Origin: Moritella sp. 24
Lineage (GTDB): Bacteria; Pseudomonadota; Gammaproteobacteria; Enterobacterales; Moritellaceae
DNA: 64,000 bases
Direction: 5' to 3'
NCBI RefSeq assembly: GCF_018219155.1
Contig: NZ_CP056123.1
Location: 1,435,505 to 1,499,504, forward strand
Under the pieces are notes generated by a model. The model made no database searches, was not told where the DNA came from, and saw only the letters and a program-made list of their open reading frames with translations. Made by a program: the position numbers and the translations under genes. Positions 27,976-38,297 of the stretch are shown piece by piece. Numbering within the stretch: the stretch's first letter is position 1; the number at the start of each line of letters is the position of its first letter.

Positions 27976-29286
27976 ATGGCTAAAGTACAAAGCCTAACCA
28001 CCCGCAACGGCGATCGTATCGCGGTGGTCACTGGATTGCGTACCCCGTTTGCTAAACAAGCAACAGCGTATCATGGGGTTCCAGCATTAGATTTAGGCAA
28101 AATGGTTGTTAATGAGATGCTTACTCGTAACGACATTGATCCTAAGATTGTTCAGCAAGTTGTATTTGGACAAGTAGTTCAAATGCCAGAAGCGCCAAAC
28201 ATCGCGCGTGAAATCGTATTAGGCACTGGCATGGACATAAGTACCGATGCATACAGTGTGTCGCGTGCATGTGCGACGAGTTTCCAAGCTATTTCAAATG
28301 TGACCGAGTCTATTATGGCTGGTTCGATTGATTGTGGTGTTGCTGGTGGTGCAGATTCATCTTCAGTTGTGCCAATTGGTGTATCTAAAAAATTAGCTCA
28401 TCAGTTAATTAACTTGAGTAAAGCGAAGACGACGAGTGATAAATTAAAAATTGCCCGTAAGCTAAGCTTGAAAGATTTACTACCTGTCGCTCCGGCTGTT
28501 TCAGAATACAGTACTGGTATCACGATGGGACAAACTGCAGAGCAAATGGCTAAGTCTTATAGCATTACGCGTCAAGCGCAAGATGAATTTGCTCACCGTT
28601 CTCATTCTCTTGCAGCTAAAGCATGGGAAGAAGGTAAGTTAAAAGATGAAGTAATGACAGCTTATCCAGAGCCAATGAAGTCATTTATTTCTGAAGATAA
28701 CAACATTCGTAAAAACTCGACAGTTGAAGGTTACGCTAAATTGCGTCCTGCATTTGACCGTAAACACGGTACTGTTACTGCAGCAACAAGTACCCCACTA
28801 ACAGATGGCGCTTCTGCGGTATTATTAATGAGTGAAGGTCGTGCGAAAGAACTAGGTCTAGAAGTACTTGGTTATATTCGCAGTTATGCTTACGCTGCAG
28901 TACCTGCTGATGTTGATGGTCTAATCGGCCCATCATATGCGATACCAGAAGCGTTAGATCGTGCAGGTATTAAATTTGACGACTTAGCGTTATTTGATAT
29001 GCATGAAGCATTTGCTGCACAGACATTAGCAAACCTAAAATGTCTAGAGTCAGACACGTTTGCACAGGAAAAACTAGGTCGTCCAGAACGCGTTGCTAAC
29101 ATCGACGAAAGTAAGTTCAACGTACTTGGTGGTTCACTTGCATATGGTCATCCATTTGCAGCGACTGGCGCACGTATGATCACGCAAACATTGCATGAAT
29201 TGAAACGTCGTGGTGGTGGTCTAGGGTTAACGGCTGCATGTGCTGCTGGTGGTCTAGGTGTAGCAATGATTGTGGAGAGTGCGTAA
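27976..29286 (+). CDS. fadI: 3-ketoacyl-CoA thiolase FadI
   Basis: 436 aa from ATG 27976 with GAGGAT upstream; an in-frame GTG precedes it by one codon. Thiolase fold with nucleophile Cys99 in SRACATSFQ, the C-terminal [11 protein letters not shown] (His) and the second catalytic Cys in [10 protein letters not shown]. Length and the N-terminal segment [21 protein letters not shown] match FadI rather than FadA. Releases acetyl-CoA in the last step of beta-oxidation and forms a complex with FadJ, encoded immediately downstream (TAATG overlap). Confidence 0.97.
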   Translation: MAKVQSLTTRNGDRIAVVTGLRTPFAKQATAYHGVPALDLGKMVVNEMLTRNDIDPKIVQQVVFGQVVQMPEAPNIAREIVLGTGMDISTDAYSVSRACATSFQAISNVTESIMAGSIDCGVAGGADSSSVVPIGVSKKLAHQLINLSKAKTTSDKLKIARKLSLKDLLPVAPAVSEYSTGITMGQTAEQMAKSYSITRQAQDEFAHRSHSLAAKAWEEGKLKDEVMTAYPEPMKSFISEDNNIRKNSTVEGYAKLRPAFDRKHGTVTAATSTPLTDGASAVLLMSEGRAKELGLEVLGYIRSYAYAAVPADVDGLIGPSYAIPEALDRAGIKFDDLALFDMHEAFAAQTLANLKCLESDTFAQEKLGRPERVANIDESKFNVLGGSLAYGHPFAATGARMITQTLHELKRRGGGLGLTAACAAGGLGVAMIVESA

Positions 29287-31418
29287 TGAGTCAGCAAGAT
29301 AAAACATTTTCACTTGAGATCCGTGAAGATAAAATTGGCGTTCTAACAATGGACGTACCCGGCGAAACGATGAACACTTTACGTGCAGAGTTCGCTGATG
29401 AAATCTCTGATTTGATGAAAGAAATCAAATCAAATTCAGACCTTCAAGGTCTAGTTTTGATCAGTGGCAAGAAAGACAGCTTTGTTGCTGGTGCTGACGT
29501 TACTATGATTGATGCGTGTGAAACGGCTGCAGATGCAGAGAAGTTATCACTTGAAGGTCACCGCGTTATGGGTGAACTTGAAGCATTAAACATTCCCGTT
29601 GTTGCTGCTATCCACGGACCTTGCTTAGGTGGTGGTTTAGAATTAGCACTTGCTTGTCATATTCGTGTATGTACAGAAAGTACTAAAACAGCATTGGGTG
29701 TACCTGAAGTTATGCTAGGTCTATTACCTGGTAGTGGTGGTACACAGCGTCTACCTCGTCTAATCGGCGTGGCTAAGTCACTTGATTTGATGCTGACGGG
29801 TAAACAAATCCGTGCTAAACAAGCGCTTAAAATGGGCCTTGTTGATGAAGTTGTACCTAATACAGTTCTACTTGAAGTTGCTGTTAAGCTTGCTAAAAAA
29901 GGTAAGATTGAGCGTAAACTGAAACGTGATCTGACTAGTAAGCTATTAGAAACGAATAAATTTGGTCGTAACATCATGTTCGATCAAGCTGCAAAGCAAA
30001 CGTTTTCTAAAACGCGTGGTAACTACCCAGCGCCAGAAGCTATTCTAGAAGTGGTTAAAGTTGGTCAAGAAAAAGGTTTTGAAGCAGGTTTAAAACTTGA
30101 AGCAAAACGTTTTGCAGAACTTGCAATGACATCTGAATCAGCATCACTACGTGGCATTTTCTTTGCTACTACAGAGATGAAGAAAGAAGATGGTGTTGAA
30201 GGTGTTGCACCGAAGAAAGTGAAAAAAGCAATCGTACTTGGTGGCGGCTTAATGGGTGGCGGTATCGCTAACGTTACTGCAACTAAAGCGAAAGTACCTG
30301 TGCGTATTAAAGATATTGCACCACAAGGTCTGCTTAACGCACAAAAGTACACGTATGATATTCTAAATAAGAAAGTTAAACGTCGCTTTATGTCTAAGGC
30401 TGAAATGCAAAGTCAACTGGCTATGATCACTGGTACGACTGAGTATACTGGCGTGAAGAGTGCTGACATTGTTATTGAAGCGGTATTTGAAGATCTTAAA
30501 TTGAAGCACCAAATGGTAGCGGATATTGAAGCTAACTGTAACGAAAATACTATTTTCGCATCAAACACGTCTTCTTTGCCTATTACTCAGATTGCGTCTG
30601 AAGCGAAACGTCCTGAAAATGTAATTGGTTTGCATTACTTCAGCCCTGTAGACAAAATGCCACTTGCTGAAATTATTACGCATGAAGGCACGTCTGACCA
30701 AACTATCTCTACAACTGTTGAATTTGCCCGTAAACAAGGCAAAACGCCAATCGTTGTTAAAGATGGTGCAGGTTTCTATGTAAACCGTATTCTTGCGCCT
30801 TACATGAACGAAGCTGCACGCGTAATCTTAGAACAAGAGCCAATCGAAGCGGTTGATAAAGCCCTTGTTGATTTTGGTTTCCCAGTTGGTCCTGTAACGC
30901 TTCTTGATGAAGTCGGTATCGATGTGGGTGCTAAGATTGGTCCAATCTTAACGAAAGAGCTAGGTAGCCGTTTTGAAGCGCCTGCAGCATTCGATAAGTT
31001 ACTGGCTGATGATCGTAAAGGTCGTAAGAACGAGAAAGGTTTCTACCTTTACGGTAAGAAAGCGAAGAAGGGTAAAAAGCAAGTTGATGAATCAATCTAC
31101 AAGCTATTCAATCTGAAACCTGAAGCGACAATGGATCCTAAAGCACTTGCAGAACGTGCGGTATTATTAATGCTGAACGAAGCGGCACGTTGTCTTGATG
31201 AAGGTATTCTACGTAGTGCGCGTGATGGTGACATCGGTGCAATCTTCGGTATTGGTTTCCCTCCATTCCTAGGTGGTCCATTCCACTATATGGATTCAAT
31301 CGGTATTGCTGAACTTGTTGACAAACTTGAACGTCATCAAGATAAATACGGTGAGCGTTTTGCACCGTGTGAATTGCTTACAGCAATGGCGAAAGAAGGT
31401 AAAAAATTCTATAACTAA
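29286..31418 (+). CDS. fadJ: Fatty oxidation complex alpha subunit FadJ
   Basis: 710 aa from ATG 29286, sharing one base with the fadI stop (TAATG), so coupled translation. N-terminal crotonase domain: oxyanion-hole segment [13 protein letters not shown] (about 75), then [16 protein letters not shown] and [22 protein letters not shown] with the catalytic Glu pair. The NAD-binding 3-hydroxyacyl-CoA dehydrogenase domain starts at [16 protein letters not shown] (about 318), with the catalytic His in [16 protein letters not shown]. Bifunctional enoyl-CoA hydratase and 3-hydroxyacyl-CoA dehydrogenase. Regulated with fadI through the upstream FadR site. Confidence 0.97.
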   Translation: MSQQDKTFSLEIREDKIGVLTMDVPGETMNTLRAEFADEISDLMKEIKSNSDLQGLVLISGKKDSFVAGADVTMIDACETAADAEKLSLEGHRVMGELEALNIPVVAAIHGPCLGGGLELALACHIRVCTESTKTALGVPEVMLGLLPGSGGTQRLPRLIGVAKSLDLMLTGKQIRAKQALKMGLVDEVVPNTVLLEVAVKLAKKGKIERKLKRDLTSKLLETNKFGRNIMFDQAAKQTFSKTRGNYPAPEAILEVVKVGQEKGFEAGLKLEAKRFAELAMTSESASLRGIFFATTEMKKEDGVEGVAPKKVKKAIVLGGGLMGGGIANVTATKAKVPVRIKDIAPQGLLNAQKYTYDILNKKVKRRFMSKAEMQSQLAMITGTTEYTGVKSADIVIEAVFEDLKLKHQMVADIEANCNENTIFASNTSSLPITQIASEAKRPENVIGLHYFSPVDKMPLAEIITHEGTSDQTISTTVEFARKQGKTPIVVKDGAGFYVNRILAPYMNEAARVILEQEPIEAVDKALVDFGFPVGPVTLLDEVGIDVGAKIGPILTKELGSRFEAPAAFDKLLADDRKGRKNEKGFYLYGKKAKKGKKQVDESIYKLFNLKPEATMDPKALAERAVLLMLNEAARCLDEGILRSARDGDIGAIFGIGFPPFLGGPFHYMDSIGIAELVDKLERHQDKYGERFAPCELLTAMAKEGKKFYN

Positions 31419-31446
31419 TCGTATTATGCATTAGCTTATATAATTT

Positions 31447-31486
31447 AAAACGGCGTTAGATATTAATCTAACGCCGTTTTTTATTT
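31447..31486 (+). terminator. Terminator of fadIJ, possibly bidirectional
   Basis: A 15-bp stem (arm AAAACGGCGTTAGAT) with a short loop is followed by TTTATTTT on the plus strand, 28 bp after fadJ. The reverse strand also has a T-rich tail, and the leftward pseudopilin gene ends 41 bp away. Confidence 0.93.
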
Positions 31487-31527
31487 TAACGAGACCGTAT
31501 TTAATCGGGACGCGTTAAACGATAAAA

Positions 31528-31983
31528 TTAATAACCTGTACTACTTGCACTCTTCATGGTTGTACTACCATCAGTACTTACTATCATACTAATCCCGTCA
31601 TCACCGGGAGTATAGTTAATCGTGTTTCCCGCTTTAATAGTGCCGTTGGCGCGAAAAACAATTGCCTTAGCAGGATCGCTAAATGATAAATATGAATCAC
31701 TTGCAGGGTCAATCGTTACTTTATTGATAATCTCAACTGCACCTACAGTGTTTGTAGCCAAGGTCAGCGTGTTATTAGATGCAGTCATATACAAAGGTCG
31801 ATTATGTGCAATAGCCGCATTTCTAGCATGGCTCAGAGCGCTATTAATCAATGCACTCGCATCATCGATACGATTTTGCTGTACGGTGTTTTGATAGCTA
31901 GGAATACCAATGCCGAGGAGTATGGCGAAGATAGCGATGGTGATCATCAATTCGATGAGAGTAAAACCTACATTTTTTTTCAT
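31528..31983 (-). CDS. GspH/FimT-family type IV pseudopilin
   Basis: 151 aa. Class III prepilin leader MKKNVG followed by FTLIELMITIAIFAILLGIGIPSY, with the Glu+5 that allows packing into a pilus. The helix continues into a small beta domain. The leader (Gly before Phe) is the PilD cleavage site, so the mature chain is about 145 residues. The pattern fits minor pilins of type IV pili or type II secretion (FimT/GspH). No other pilus gene is nearby, so it is an orphan. Its own promoter must lie in the 106 bp before the reductase terminator. Confidence 0.85.
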   Translation of the reverse strand: MKKNVGFTLIELMITIAIFAILLGIGIPSYQNTVQQNRIDDASALINSALSHARNAAIAHNRPLYMTASNNTLTLATNTVGAVEIINKVTIDPASDSYLSFSDPAKAIVFRANGTIKAGNTINYTPGDDGISMIVSTDGSTTMKSASSTGY

Positions 31984-32093
31984 TCTTAGACATCCTTGTT
32001 AAAGAAAACAATAGATTAACATGTTAAGACTGCTTGCATTAAGTATTTTAATTAGGTTTTAGGTTATTGAGTTCTCGATGAGCTAAAGATCAA

Positions 32094-32132
32094 AAAAAGG
32101 GACCACTATTGAATATATAGAGTGGTCCCTTT
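32094..32132 (-). terminator. Rho-independent terminator of the acyl-CoA reductase gene
   Basis: A 12-bp perfect stem (AAAGGGACCACT / AGTGGTCCCTTT) is followed on the minus strand by a run of seven T residues. It lies 35-70 bp after the stop at 32166. Confidence 0.93.
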
Positions 32133-32165
32133 ACGTTATCTTATTGGAGATTTTTACTGGTTAGA

Positions 32166-34163
32166 TTACCAATGCACACCGCGCATGATAGCTGCAAATG
32201 CAACTTGCTCAGTACTCGCTTGTGTTGGTTCTTCCTTGTCTTCTATCTTACCTTTAGCAGCTGCTGAATCATTAAACATACGGTAGCCCGTGTTCATGAT
32301 GATTTCACTTACTTTAGGGAAGAGTGAGTAAAGCACTTCAGACATAATACCAACTTTCGTTGCGATACGTTTTGGCTTACGGATAATCGCTTGAGCAATT
32401 AAGTCAGCTGCTTCCGATGGCGCTAACGTCGGTACATTGTCATATACTTTTGTTGGACCAATCATTGGTGTACGTACTAACGGCATGTTAATTGTCGTCA
32501 TGTTTACGTTACGGTCAGAGAACTCTGACGCTGCACAACGTGTAAATGCATCAAGTGCTGCTTTCGATGCAACATAAGCAGAGAAACGCGGTGCATTAGT
32601 TAACACACCAATTGAAGAAATGTTGATAACATGACCTTGCTTACGGTCTAACATGCTTGGTGAGAAGCCCATGATTAAACGAATTGAACCAAAGTAGTTT
32701 AACTGCATTGTTCTTTCGTAATCGTGGAAACGGTCAAATGATAAATCAATTGAGCGACGGATTGAGCGACCCGCATTATTGATTAACACATCAACAAATT
32801 TATGCTCTTCAAGTACACTTTTAACTAATACATCACATGATTCCATATCTGAAATATCACATGAGTAGATATGTGCTTCACCACCAAGTTCTTTAATTTG
32901 AGCCTGTGTTGCTTCAAGTTTTGTTACATCACGTGCTACAAGAATTAATTTAGCGCCTGTTGGTGCTAGTTTTAATGCTGTCGCTTCACCAATACCAGAA
33001 CTTGCACCTGTGATAACAATCGTTTTACCACTTACATTACCTTTCAGGGTCATGTCATTGATTAGATCATCATTTAGGTTACGTTCCCAATAATCCCATA
33101 CCGCTGGTGCATAAGCATCTAAGCGAGGCACTTTGATATTTGAACCTTCTAGTGCACGTGCTGTTTCACGGTCATCGAAGCTGGTTGGGTAGTTTAGGAA
33201 GTTTAATACGTCTTTTGGTATACCAAGGTCATTTAATACACCTTCAGTAAGCTGTTTTACTGCTGGTAAATGCGTAATTGCTTGGCGTACTGACGCTGGT
33301 AAGAAATTAGCAATACGTGAATCAATACGGAATGCTGTTTTTGGTGCGTTACCTGCTGTAGCGAAGATATTAAGTACTTCACCAACCTTAAACGGTTTTG
33401 GATCAACAAGGTGGAAGCAGTTGCTGTGAACGTCTTCTTTATGACTAATAAAGTCAATTGCATCGGCAACGTAATCAACAGGAACGATATTAAGACGACG
33501 GCCTTCAACACCAATCATTGGCATCCATGCTGGAATTGTTTCACGGATTTTTTTCAATAGTTTGAAGAAATAATATGGGCCATCAACTTTGTCGATTTCG
33601 CCTGTTTTAGAGTGACCTACAACCATACCTGGACGGTAAATACGGAAAGGGATAGAACACTCATCACGTACAACTTTCTCTGAGATATGTTTAGTTCGAA
33701 GATATGGGTTTTCCATATTTTCAGCTTCTTCAAACATGTCTTCGTAGAAAGTACCATTGAATAAACCAGCTGCAGCAATAGAGCTTACGTGATGGAAGCT
33801 TTTTGCTTTGATTTTAACTGATGCTTCAACAGCATTACGTGTACCAACAACGTTGGCCGTTTCTTGAGATTCTGCATCTGCTTTCATATCGTAGATTGCA
33901 GCAAGGTGATAAACGTTATCAATTTGGTCAGTTTGTTCAGCTAACCACTGTTCATCAATCCCTAAGTTTTCTTTAGTGATATCACCAGTAACCATCTTGA
34001 TACGATTTTTAACACTTTTATGCACGCGGTCTTGCAGTGCATTGAATTTGTGTTCTGAGCCCTTACGAGTTAAGACGTGAACTAGTGCATCTTCTCTCTC
34101 TACTAGACGTTCAATTAAGAATCGACCAATAAACCCTGTACCACCGGTAACTAAGTATTTCAT
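32166..34163 (-). CDS. Two-domain fatty acyl-CoA reductase (alcohol-forming), Marinobacter Maqu_2507-like
   Basis: 665 aa from ATG 34163, preceded by GAGGA at good spacing. The N-terminal extended SDR domain starts MKYLVTGGTGFIGRFLIERL and carries HHVSSIAAAGLF and PYLRTKHISEK (Tyr-x3-Lys active site), as in the FAR group that reduces acyl-CoA. The second, classical SDR domain (about 385-600) has VITGASSGIGEA, NNAGRS and YVASKAA. The C-terminus ends in AFAAIMRGVHW. From memory, order, length and many blocks match the alcohol-forming reductase of Marinobacter very closely. Expected reaction: acyl-CoA or acyl-ACP to aldehyde to fatty alcohol with NADPH. No wax ester synthase gene is in the window. 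Monocistronic. Confidence 0.88.
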   Translation of the reverse strand: MKYLVTGGTGFIGRFLIERLVEREDALVHVLTRKGSEHKFNALQDRVHKSVKNRIKMVTGDITKENLGIDEQWLAEQTDQIDNVYHLAAIYDMKADAESQETANVVGTRNAVEASVKIKAKSFHHVSSIAAAGLFNGTFYEDMFEEAENMENPYLRTKHISEKVVRDECSIPFRIYRPGMVVGHSKTGEIDKVDGPYYFFKLLKKIRETIPAWMPMIGVEGRRLNIVPVDYVADAIDFISHKEDVHSNCFHLVDPKPFKVGEVLNIFATAGNAPKTAFRIDSRIANFLPASVRQAITHLPAVKQLTEGVLNDLGIPKDVLNFLNYPTSFDDRETARALEGSNIKVPRLDAYAPAVWDYWERNLNDDLINDMTLKGNVSGKTIVITGASSGIGEATALKLAPTGAKLILVARDVTKLEATQAQIKELGGEAHIYSCDISDMESCDVLVKSVLEEHKFVDVLINNAGRSIRRSIDLSFDRFHDYERTMQLNYFGSIRLIMGFSPSMLDRKQGHVINISSIGVLTNAPRFSAYVASKAALDAFTRCAASEFSDRNVNMTTINMPLVRTPMIGPTKVYDNVPTLAPSEAADLIAQAIIRKPKRIATKVGIMSEVLYSLFPKVSEIIMNTGYRMFNDSAAAKGKIEDKEEPTQASTEQVAFAAIMRGVHW

Positions 34164-34989
34164 TCCATTATCCTCAACTAAACTATGTTTGATATTTGTT
34201 AAATCTTTAAAAGTGGGTACCACTAATTTGGTATTTATAGTATTTGTATTAAAAAAAAAGTCAATGATGTTCCGTTAACGTAACTGGATATTAAGCATTT
34301 CTAACAACACGTTGTCAGTATTTTATGACGCATTGTTCGGTTTTTTGGCTTGAAGATCCTGCTAACTAAAAATTAACAATTAGAGTAAAAGCTGCATTTT
34401 TATCAATGATAATTACGTTGAGTTTTTACAAGTTTAAAGTCTACTTTGTTACATTTTATTAACAAGTATTGGCGTGTATCGTTCAAAGTAATGCTTAATT
34501 TAGGTGGTTAGATCTAAATTATTATGGCAGTGATGAATTTGTGTTTTAGTATGAATTGAAATGTGAATAATATAATTATAATTACGATATTAATCAGTGC
34601 CTTATCTTGTTATGCTTGGTTGGTATGAGTTAAGGTATTAATTAATTAGATCTGGAAGTGATACTTTTGTATTACAGATTATAAAATATCATTATTTTAG
34701 GACGTTACGATTGATAGTTTTTACGTGATTTAAGTCAAATAAACTTAATTTTATATTGCTTGGAGAGAGTGGGGTAAAATACCCTTCAACATATATTACT
34801 AATTAAGTAATCGTGCATAGTAGAACTTTTATATTAGAATAATTATTCAGTACCCACTTTCTATCCATAAAGTATTAAATTCTGAATTTAATCTTTTTAC
34901 AATTTATTGTTTTTAAATTTAACTTTTGCCTGTGATAGCGGTGTCATCTGCAATGTAGCTAAATATATTGTGGTTACTAAATACAGATT
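34164..34989. other. Long non-coding stretch between nrdG and the acyl-CoA reductase gene
   Basis: 826 bp without a supportable gene. It should contain the promoter of the leftward reductase gene and the 3' end of nrdG. Very AT-rich. GTGATTTAAGTCAA near 34723 resembles a degraded FNR box. A short GGGTAAAATACCC inverted repeat lies near 34774. Neither is convincing alone. Confidence 0.4.
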
Positions 34990-35493
34990 TTAGTTAATAG
35001 CGAACTCAAATTCGTTTGGATTATCACTTTTTTTGATGGTGAGGATGCGCTGATTGCGACTGCCGCGGAATGCTAAGGCTGGGTCGGCGTGCTGCTTTTC
35101 AAATTTACCATCTACAAGGCAGTCTATATATTGGATAACGCGTTTTTGTTGCGGTGTTAATTGCTCTACCGTGTAACCTGTCCATAGCCAAATGTTTTTT
35201 CCAACACACTCTTTTTTAACTCTTTTTACTAGTTTTAACATACTATCTAAGTTTGCAGGAAAGAGAGGGTCTCCCCCACTGAGGCTGAGTCCTCTGCGAC
35301 GTATGCGAGTATCATTTAAGTCACTAATTATCTTATCTTCTACTTCTTGAGTAAAGAGTGAACCATTGCTTGGAGACCATGTAGACTGGTTGTAGCAACC
35401 TTTGCATTGATGTTCGCAGCCACTGACAAACAGTGTTACTCGGGTACCTGGGCCATTGATAACATCGAGGGGGTAATATTGAGAATAGTGCAT
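34990..35493 (-). CDS. nrdG: Anaerobic ribonucleotide reductase activase NrdG
   Basis: 167 aa radical SAM enzyme that installs the glycyl radical on NrdD. The CX3CX2C iron-sulphur motif is CEHQCKGC (Cys26, Cys30, Cys33), followed by SLSGGDPL, the GGE-like SAM-binding motif. The length fits NrdG (about 155-170). It lies 84 bp downstream of nrdD on the same strand and is expected to be transcribed with it under the shared upstream control region. Confidence 0.97.
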   Translation of the reverse strand: MHYSQYYPLDVINGPGTRVTLFVSGCEHQCKGCYNQSTWSPSNGSLFTQEVEDKIISDLNDTRIRRRGLSLSGGDPLFPANLDSMLKLVKRVKKECVGKNIWLWTGYTVEQLTPQQKRVIQYIDCLVDGKFEKQHADPALAFRGSRNQRILTIKKSDNPNEFEFAIN

Positions 35494-35577
35494 TTTTACT
35501 TCTTAAATGCTAGCCAACATGTAGATTGGCTAGCTAGTTAATTAATCTGAGGTCGGATGACTATAAATAGTGATCGT

Positions 35578-37713
35578 TTATAAGTGTTTAACCCGACGTT
35601 TTACTTCTTCTTGCTTACCGTCATTGAAAGGACGTGCGTCTGGACTGCCTAAATAACCACACACTCGACGTGTTACTGATACTTTGGCCACATCATGATT
35701 ATCGCATTTCGGACAAGTGAAACCTTTACTGGTACATTCAAACTCACCGGTATAGCCACACTCGTAACACTCATCAATCGGTGTATTAGTGCCGTAATAA
35801 GGCACTCGAGAATAACTGTAGTCCCATACATCTTCCAATGCTTCAATGTTATGCTGCATATTCGGGTATTCGCCATAACAGATAAACCCGCCGTTACTTA
35901 CTGGAGGGTAAGGCATTTCAAAATCAATTTTATCGTATGGGTTAACTTGCTTTTCAACATCGAGGTGGAAGCTATTTGTGTAGTAACCTTTATCTGTCAC
36001 ATCTTGGATGTCACCAAAGGTTACTTTGTCTAATTTCGCAAAGCGACTACATAAGTTTTCACTTGGTGTTGCATATAAGCTAAATGCATAGCCTGTTTCT
36101 TCTGTCCATTGTGCAGTGTTCTCTTTCATATAGGTCAGCATTGCAATGGCTTTTTGTTGTAACTCTTTACTGTCGTAAGGGTGTGTACTATTACCAAATA
36201 GGGCATTGATTGCTTCGTGTAAACCAATATAACCTAAAGAAATAGAAGCACGCCCATTTTTGAAAATATCTAATACGTCATCATTTTCATTCAGGCGAAC
36301 ACCACAAGCACCTTCCATGTATAGGATTGGCGCAACACGTGCTTTTACACCTTTTAGACGTGAAATTCGCGTTTGTAGTGCGCGTTTACACAGAATCAAG
36401 CGTTCATCAAGTAATTGATAGAAACGTGACTCGTCACCTTTTGCTTGAATGGCGATACGCGGTAAATTAAGACTGACAACACCGAGGTTGTTACGGCCTT
36501 CATGAATTAATTCACCGGCTTCTTCATAAGTACCTAAGAAGCTGCGGCAGCCCATTGGTGTTTTAAATGATCCAGTTACTTTTACTACTTGATCGTAATT
36601 TAGAATGTCTGGATACATGCGTTTAGTTGAACACTCAAGCGCAAGTTGTTTAATGTCATAGTTTGCATCTTCTGACTTGTGGTTTAAGCCATCTTTAATT
36701 GCAAATACCAACTTTGGAAACACTGCTGTTTTACTATTTCGACCTAAACCAGCAATACGATTTTTAAGAATTGATTGCTGAATTAAGCGTGCTTCCCAAC
36801 TGGTACCTAAACCAAAACCGAACGTCACAAAAGGAGTTTGACCGTTGGCGGTATGCAGTGTGTTTACTTCATACTCTAGTGATTGGAAGGCATCGAAACA
36901 TTCTTTTTCTGTGCGTGAGCGTGCAAACTCTGCTTTATTTGGGATTGACCATTCGTCTGCGAGTAAATTGTTTTTATGAAAACTCGCTGTTACGTAAGGT
37001 GCTAAGATCTCATCAATACGATTAATCGTGGTTCCACCATAAATATGGCTCGCCACTTGTGCAATAATTTGAGCGGTTACTGCCGTTGCTGTCGTAATTG
37101 ATTTTGGTGTTTCAATTTCGGCATTACCCATTTTGAATCCACGCGTTAACATGCCATCAAGGTCGATTAGCATGCAGTTAAACATCGGGAAAAAGGGTGC
37201 ATAATCGAGGTCATGATAATGGATATCACCCGATTCATGTGCGTGGACAATATCACGGGGTAAAATATGCTGTTTGGCATAATGCTTAGCAACAATACCA
37301 GCCAGTAAATCACGCTGTGTTGGGATCACTTTACTGTCTTTATTCGCATTTTCGTTAAGTAATGATTCATTACTCTGCTCGATCAGTCCCTTAATTTCAT
37401 TCGTTAAGATACTTTGAGTTTCACGGGCAATATCACGCTGGTGGCGATATTCGATATAGGCGCGGGCAATCAGCTTGTTACTTTCTCGCATCAACACATC
37501 TTCAACGGTGTTTTGGATCGTGTGGATCTCAATAGCATGTTCGCTAGATACATCTTGTTCGATGAGTACTTGATGAACCTTAGTTGCCATTTCTGCCGCA
37601 TAATCGCGGCTCTCTTGTTGCACTGACTTAGCTGCAGCGAATATGGCGTCTTGTATGCATCGAATGTTAAACTGCACACGACAACCATCTCGTTTAATGA
37701 CAAATAAATCCAC
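35578..37713 (-). CDS. nrdD: Anaerobic ribonucleoside-triphosphate reductase NrdD (class III)
   Basis: 711 aa, nearly the same as the 712 aa of E. coli NrdD. The N-terminal ATP-cone (FVIKRDGCRVQFNIRCIQDAI, about 3-95) provides allosteric activity control. The catalytic barrel follows. Near the C-terminus four Cys (CYECGYTGEFECTSKGFTCPKC) form the zinc site. The glycyl-radical loop is RVCGYLGSPDARPF, with the radical Gly at about 686. Makes deoxynucleotides from NTPs without oxygen, using formate. Activated by NrdG, encoded next. Upstream lie two NrdR boxes and an FNR box. Confidence 0.98.
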   Translation of the reverse strand: MDLFVIKRDGCRVQFNIRCIQDAIFAAAKSVQQESRDYAAEMATKVHQVLIEQDVSSEHAIEIHTIQNTVEDVLMRESNKLIARAYIEYRHQRDIARETQSILTNEIKGLIEQSNESLLNENANKDSKVIPTQRDLLAGIVAKHYAKQHILPRDIVHAHESGDIHYHDLDYAPFFPMFNCMLIDLDGMLTRGFKMGNAEIETPKSITTATAVTAQIIAQVASHIYGGTTINRIDEILAPYVTASFHKNNLLADEWSIPNKAEFARSRTEKECFDAFQSLEYEVNTLHTANGQTPFVTFGFGLGTSWEARLIQQSILKNRIAGLGRNSKTAVFPKLVFAIKDGLNHKSEDANYDIKQLALECSTKRMYPDILNYDQVVKVTGSFKTPMGCRSFLGTYEEAGELIHEGRNNLGVVSLNLPRIAIQAKGDESRFYQLLDERLILCKRALQTRISRLKGVKARVAPILYMEGACGVRLNENDDVLDIFKNGRASISLGYIGLHEAINALFGNSTHPYDSKELQQKAIAMLTYMKENTAQWTEETGYAFSLYATPSENLCSRFAKLDKVTFGDIQDVTDKGYYTNSFHLDVEKQVNPYDKIDFEMPYPPVSNGGFICYGEYPNMQHNIEALEDVWDYSYSRVPYYGTNTPIDECYECGYTGEFECTSKGFTCPKCDNHDVAKVSVTRRVCGYLGSPDARPFNDGKQEEVKRRVKHL

Positions 37714-37750
37714 AAAATACTCCTTAAGGCAAAATTGAAATCATAATGTG

Positions 37751-37767
37751 ACACTATATATAGGTGT
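37751..37767 (-). promoter_or_regulatory. NrdR box 1 (one base longer than consensus)
   Basis: ACACTATATATAGGTGT resembles the NrdR consensus ACACWATATATWGTGT but has an extra G. It begins 38 bp upstream of the nrdD start and 31 bp from the second box. Confidence 0.5.
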
Positions 37768-37781
37768 TAAATTAACCAGTG

Positions 37782-37797
37782 GCACAAGATGTTGTGT
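37782..37797 (-). promoter_or_regulatory. NrdR box 2
   Basis: GCACAAGATGTTGTGT matches the consensus at 13 of 16 positions. The 31-bp offset from box 1 is three helical turns, the usual spacing of paired NrdR boxes. Confidence 0.6.
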
Positions 37798-37825
37798 ATT
37801 AGGCTTGAAGTTTGTTTTTGTTGTA

Positions 37826-37839
37826 TTGATTTCGATCAA
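37826..37839 (-). promoter_or_regulatory. FNR box upstream of nrdD
   Basis: TTGATTTCGATCAA is a perfect match to TTGAT-N4-ATCAA. It lies about 113-126 bp before the nrdD start codon, a fitting place for anaerobic activation. Confidence 0.75.
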
Positions 37840-38018
37840 GAATTATTACGCCTTAACGAGGATTTATTCGGGATATATTCTCGATCAATAAATGGCATCA
37901 TTTTTCTTGTAAGTTTATTTTTGAGCGATATTTAAACGTAAAATGAGCAACACAAGGGTTATGATTAATAAAGCTTTACAACGCTAAGAGGTTGTTCTAA
38001 TATTCGCTCCATTGCTGC

Positions 38019-38109
38019 GGAGGGGTGGCAGAGTGGCCGAATGCACTGGTCTTGAAAACCAGCAGGGGTTAATAGCTCCTCGAGAGTTCAAATCTCTCCT
38101 CCTCCGCCA
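38019..38109 (+). tRNA. tRNA-Ser (anticodon UGA)
   Basis: 91 nt including an encoded CCA. The acceptor stem GGAGGGG pairs with CTCCTCC (one G-U). The D-arm contains TGGCAGAGTGGCCGA, the anticodon arm ACTGGTCTTGAAAACCAGC with TGA, and a long class II variable arm typical of serine follows. The T-arm is GAGAGTTCAAATCTCTC. A terminator follows directly, so it is a single-gene unit. Confidence 0.97.
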
Positions 38110-38122
38110 TCCATTCAAGAGA

Positions 38123-38167
38123 GCGCTAATCGATTACTAGATAAAAGTAGTCAATTAGCGTTTTTTT
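38123..38167 (+). terminator. Terminator of tRNA-Ser
   Basis: A long imperfect stem (CGCTAATCGATTACT with AGTAGTCAATTAGCG) around a short AT loop, followed by seven T residues, starts 14 nt after the tRNA. Confidence 0.88.
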
Positions 38168-38297
38168 ATATCTCAATTTCGACATTTTCTTTACTATTTC
38201 TACATTAACTCATTATCATAGCTGAACATTTATACTTAGCTTGCTAAGTTAGTATGCATATAATTAATATTATCCATACCCTTTGAGAATTTAGCTT

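Noticed and set aside
34720-34735. FNR-like site GTGATTTAAGTCAA upstream of the acyl-CoA reductase gene
   Set aside because: Two mismatches in the core, more than 550 bp from the gene, and no anaerobic link.
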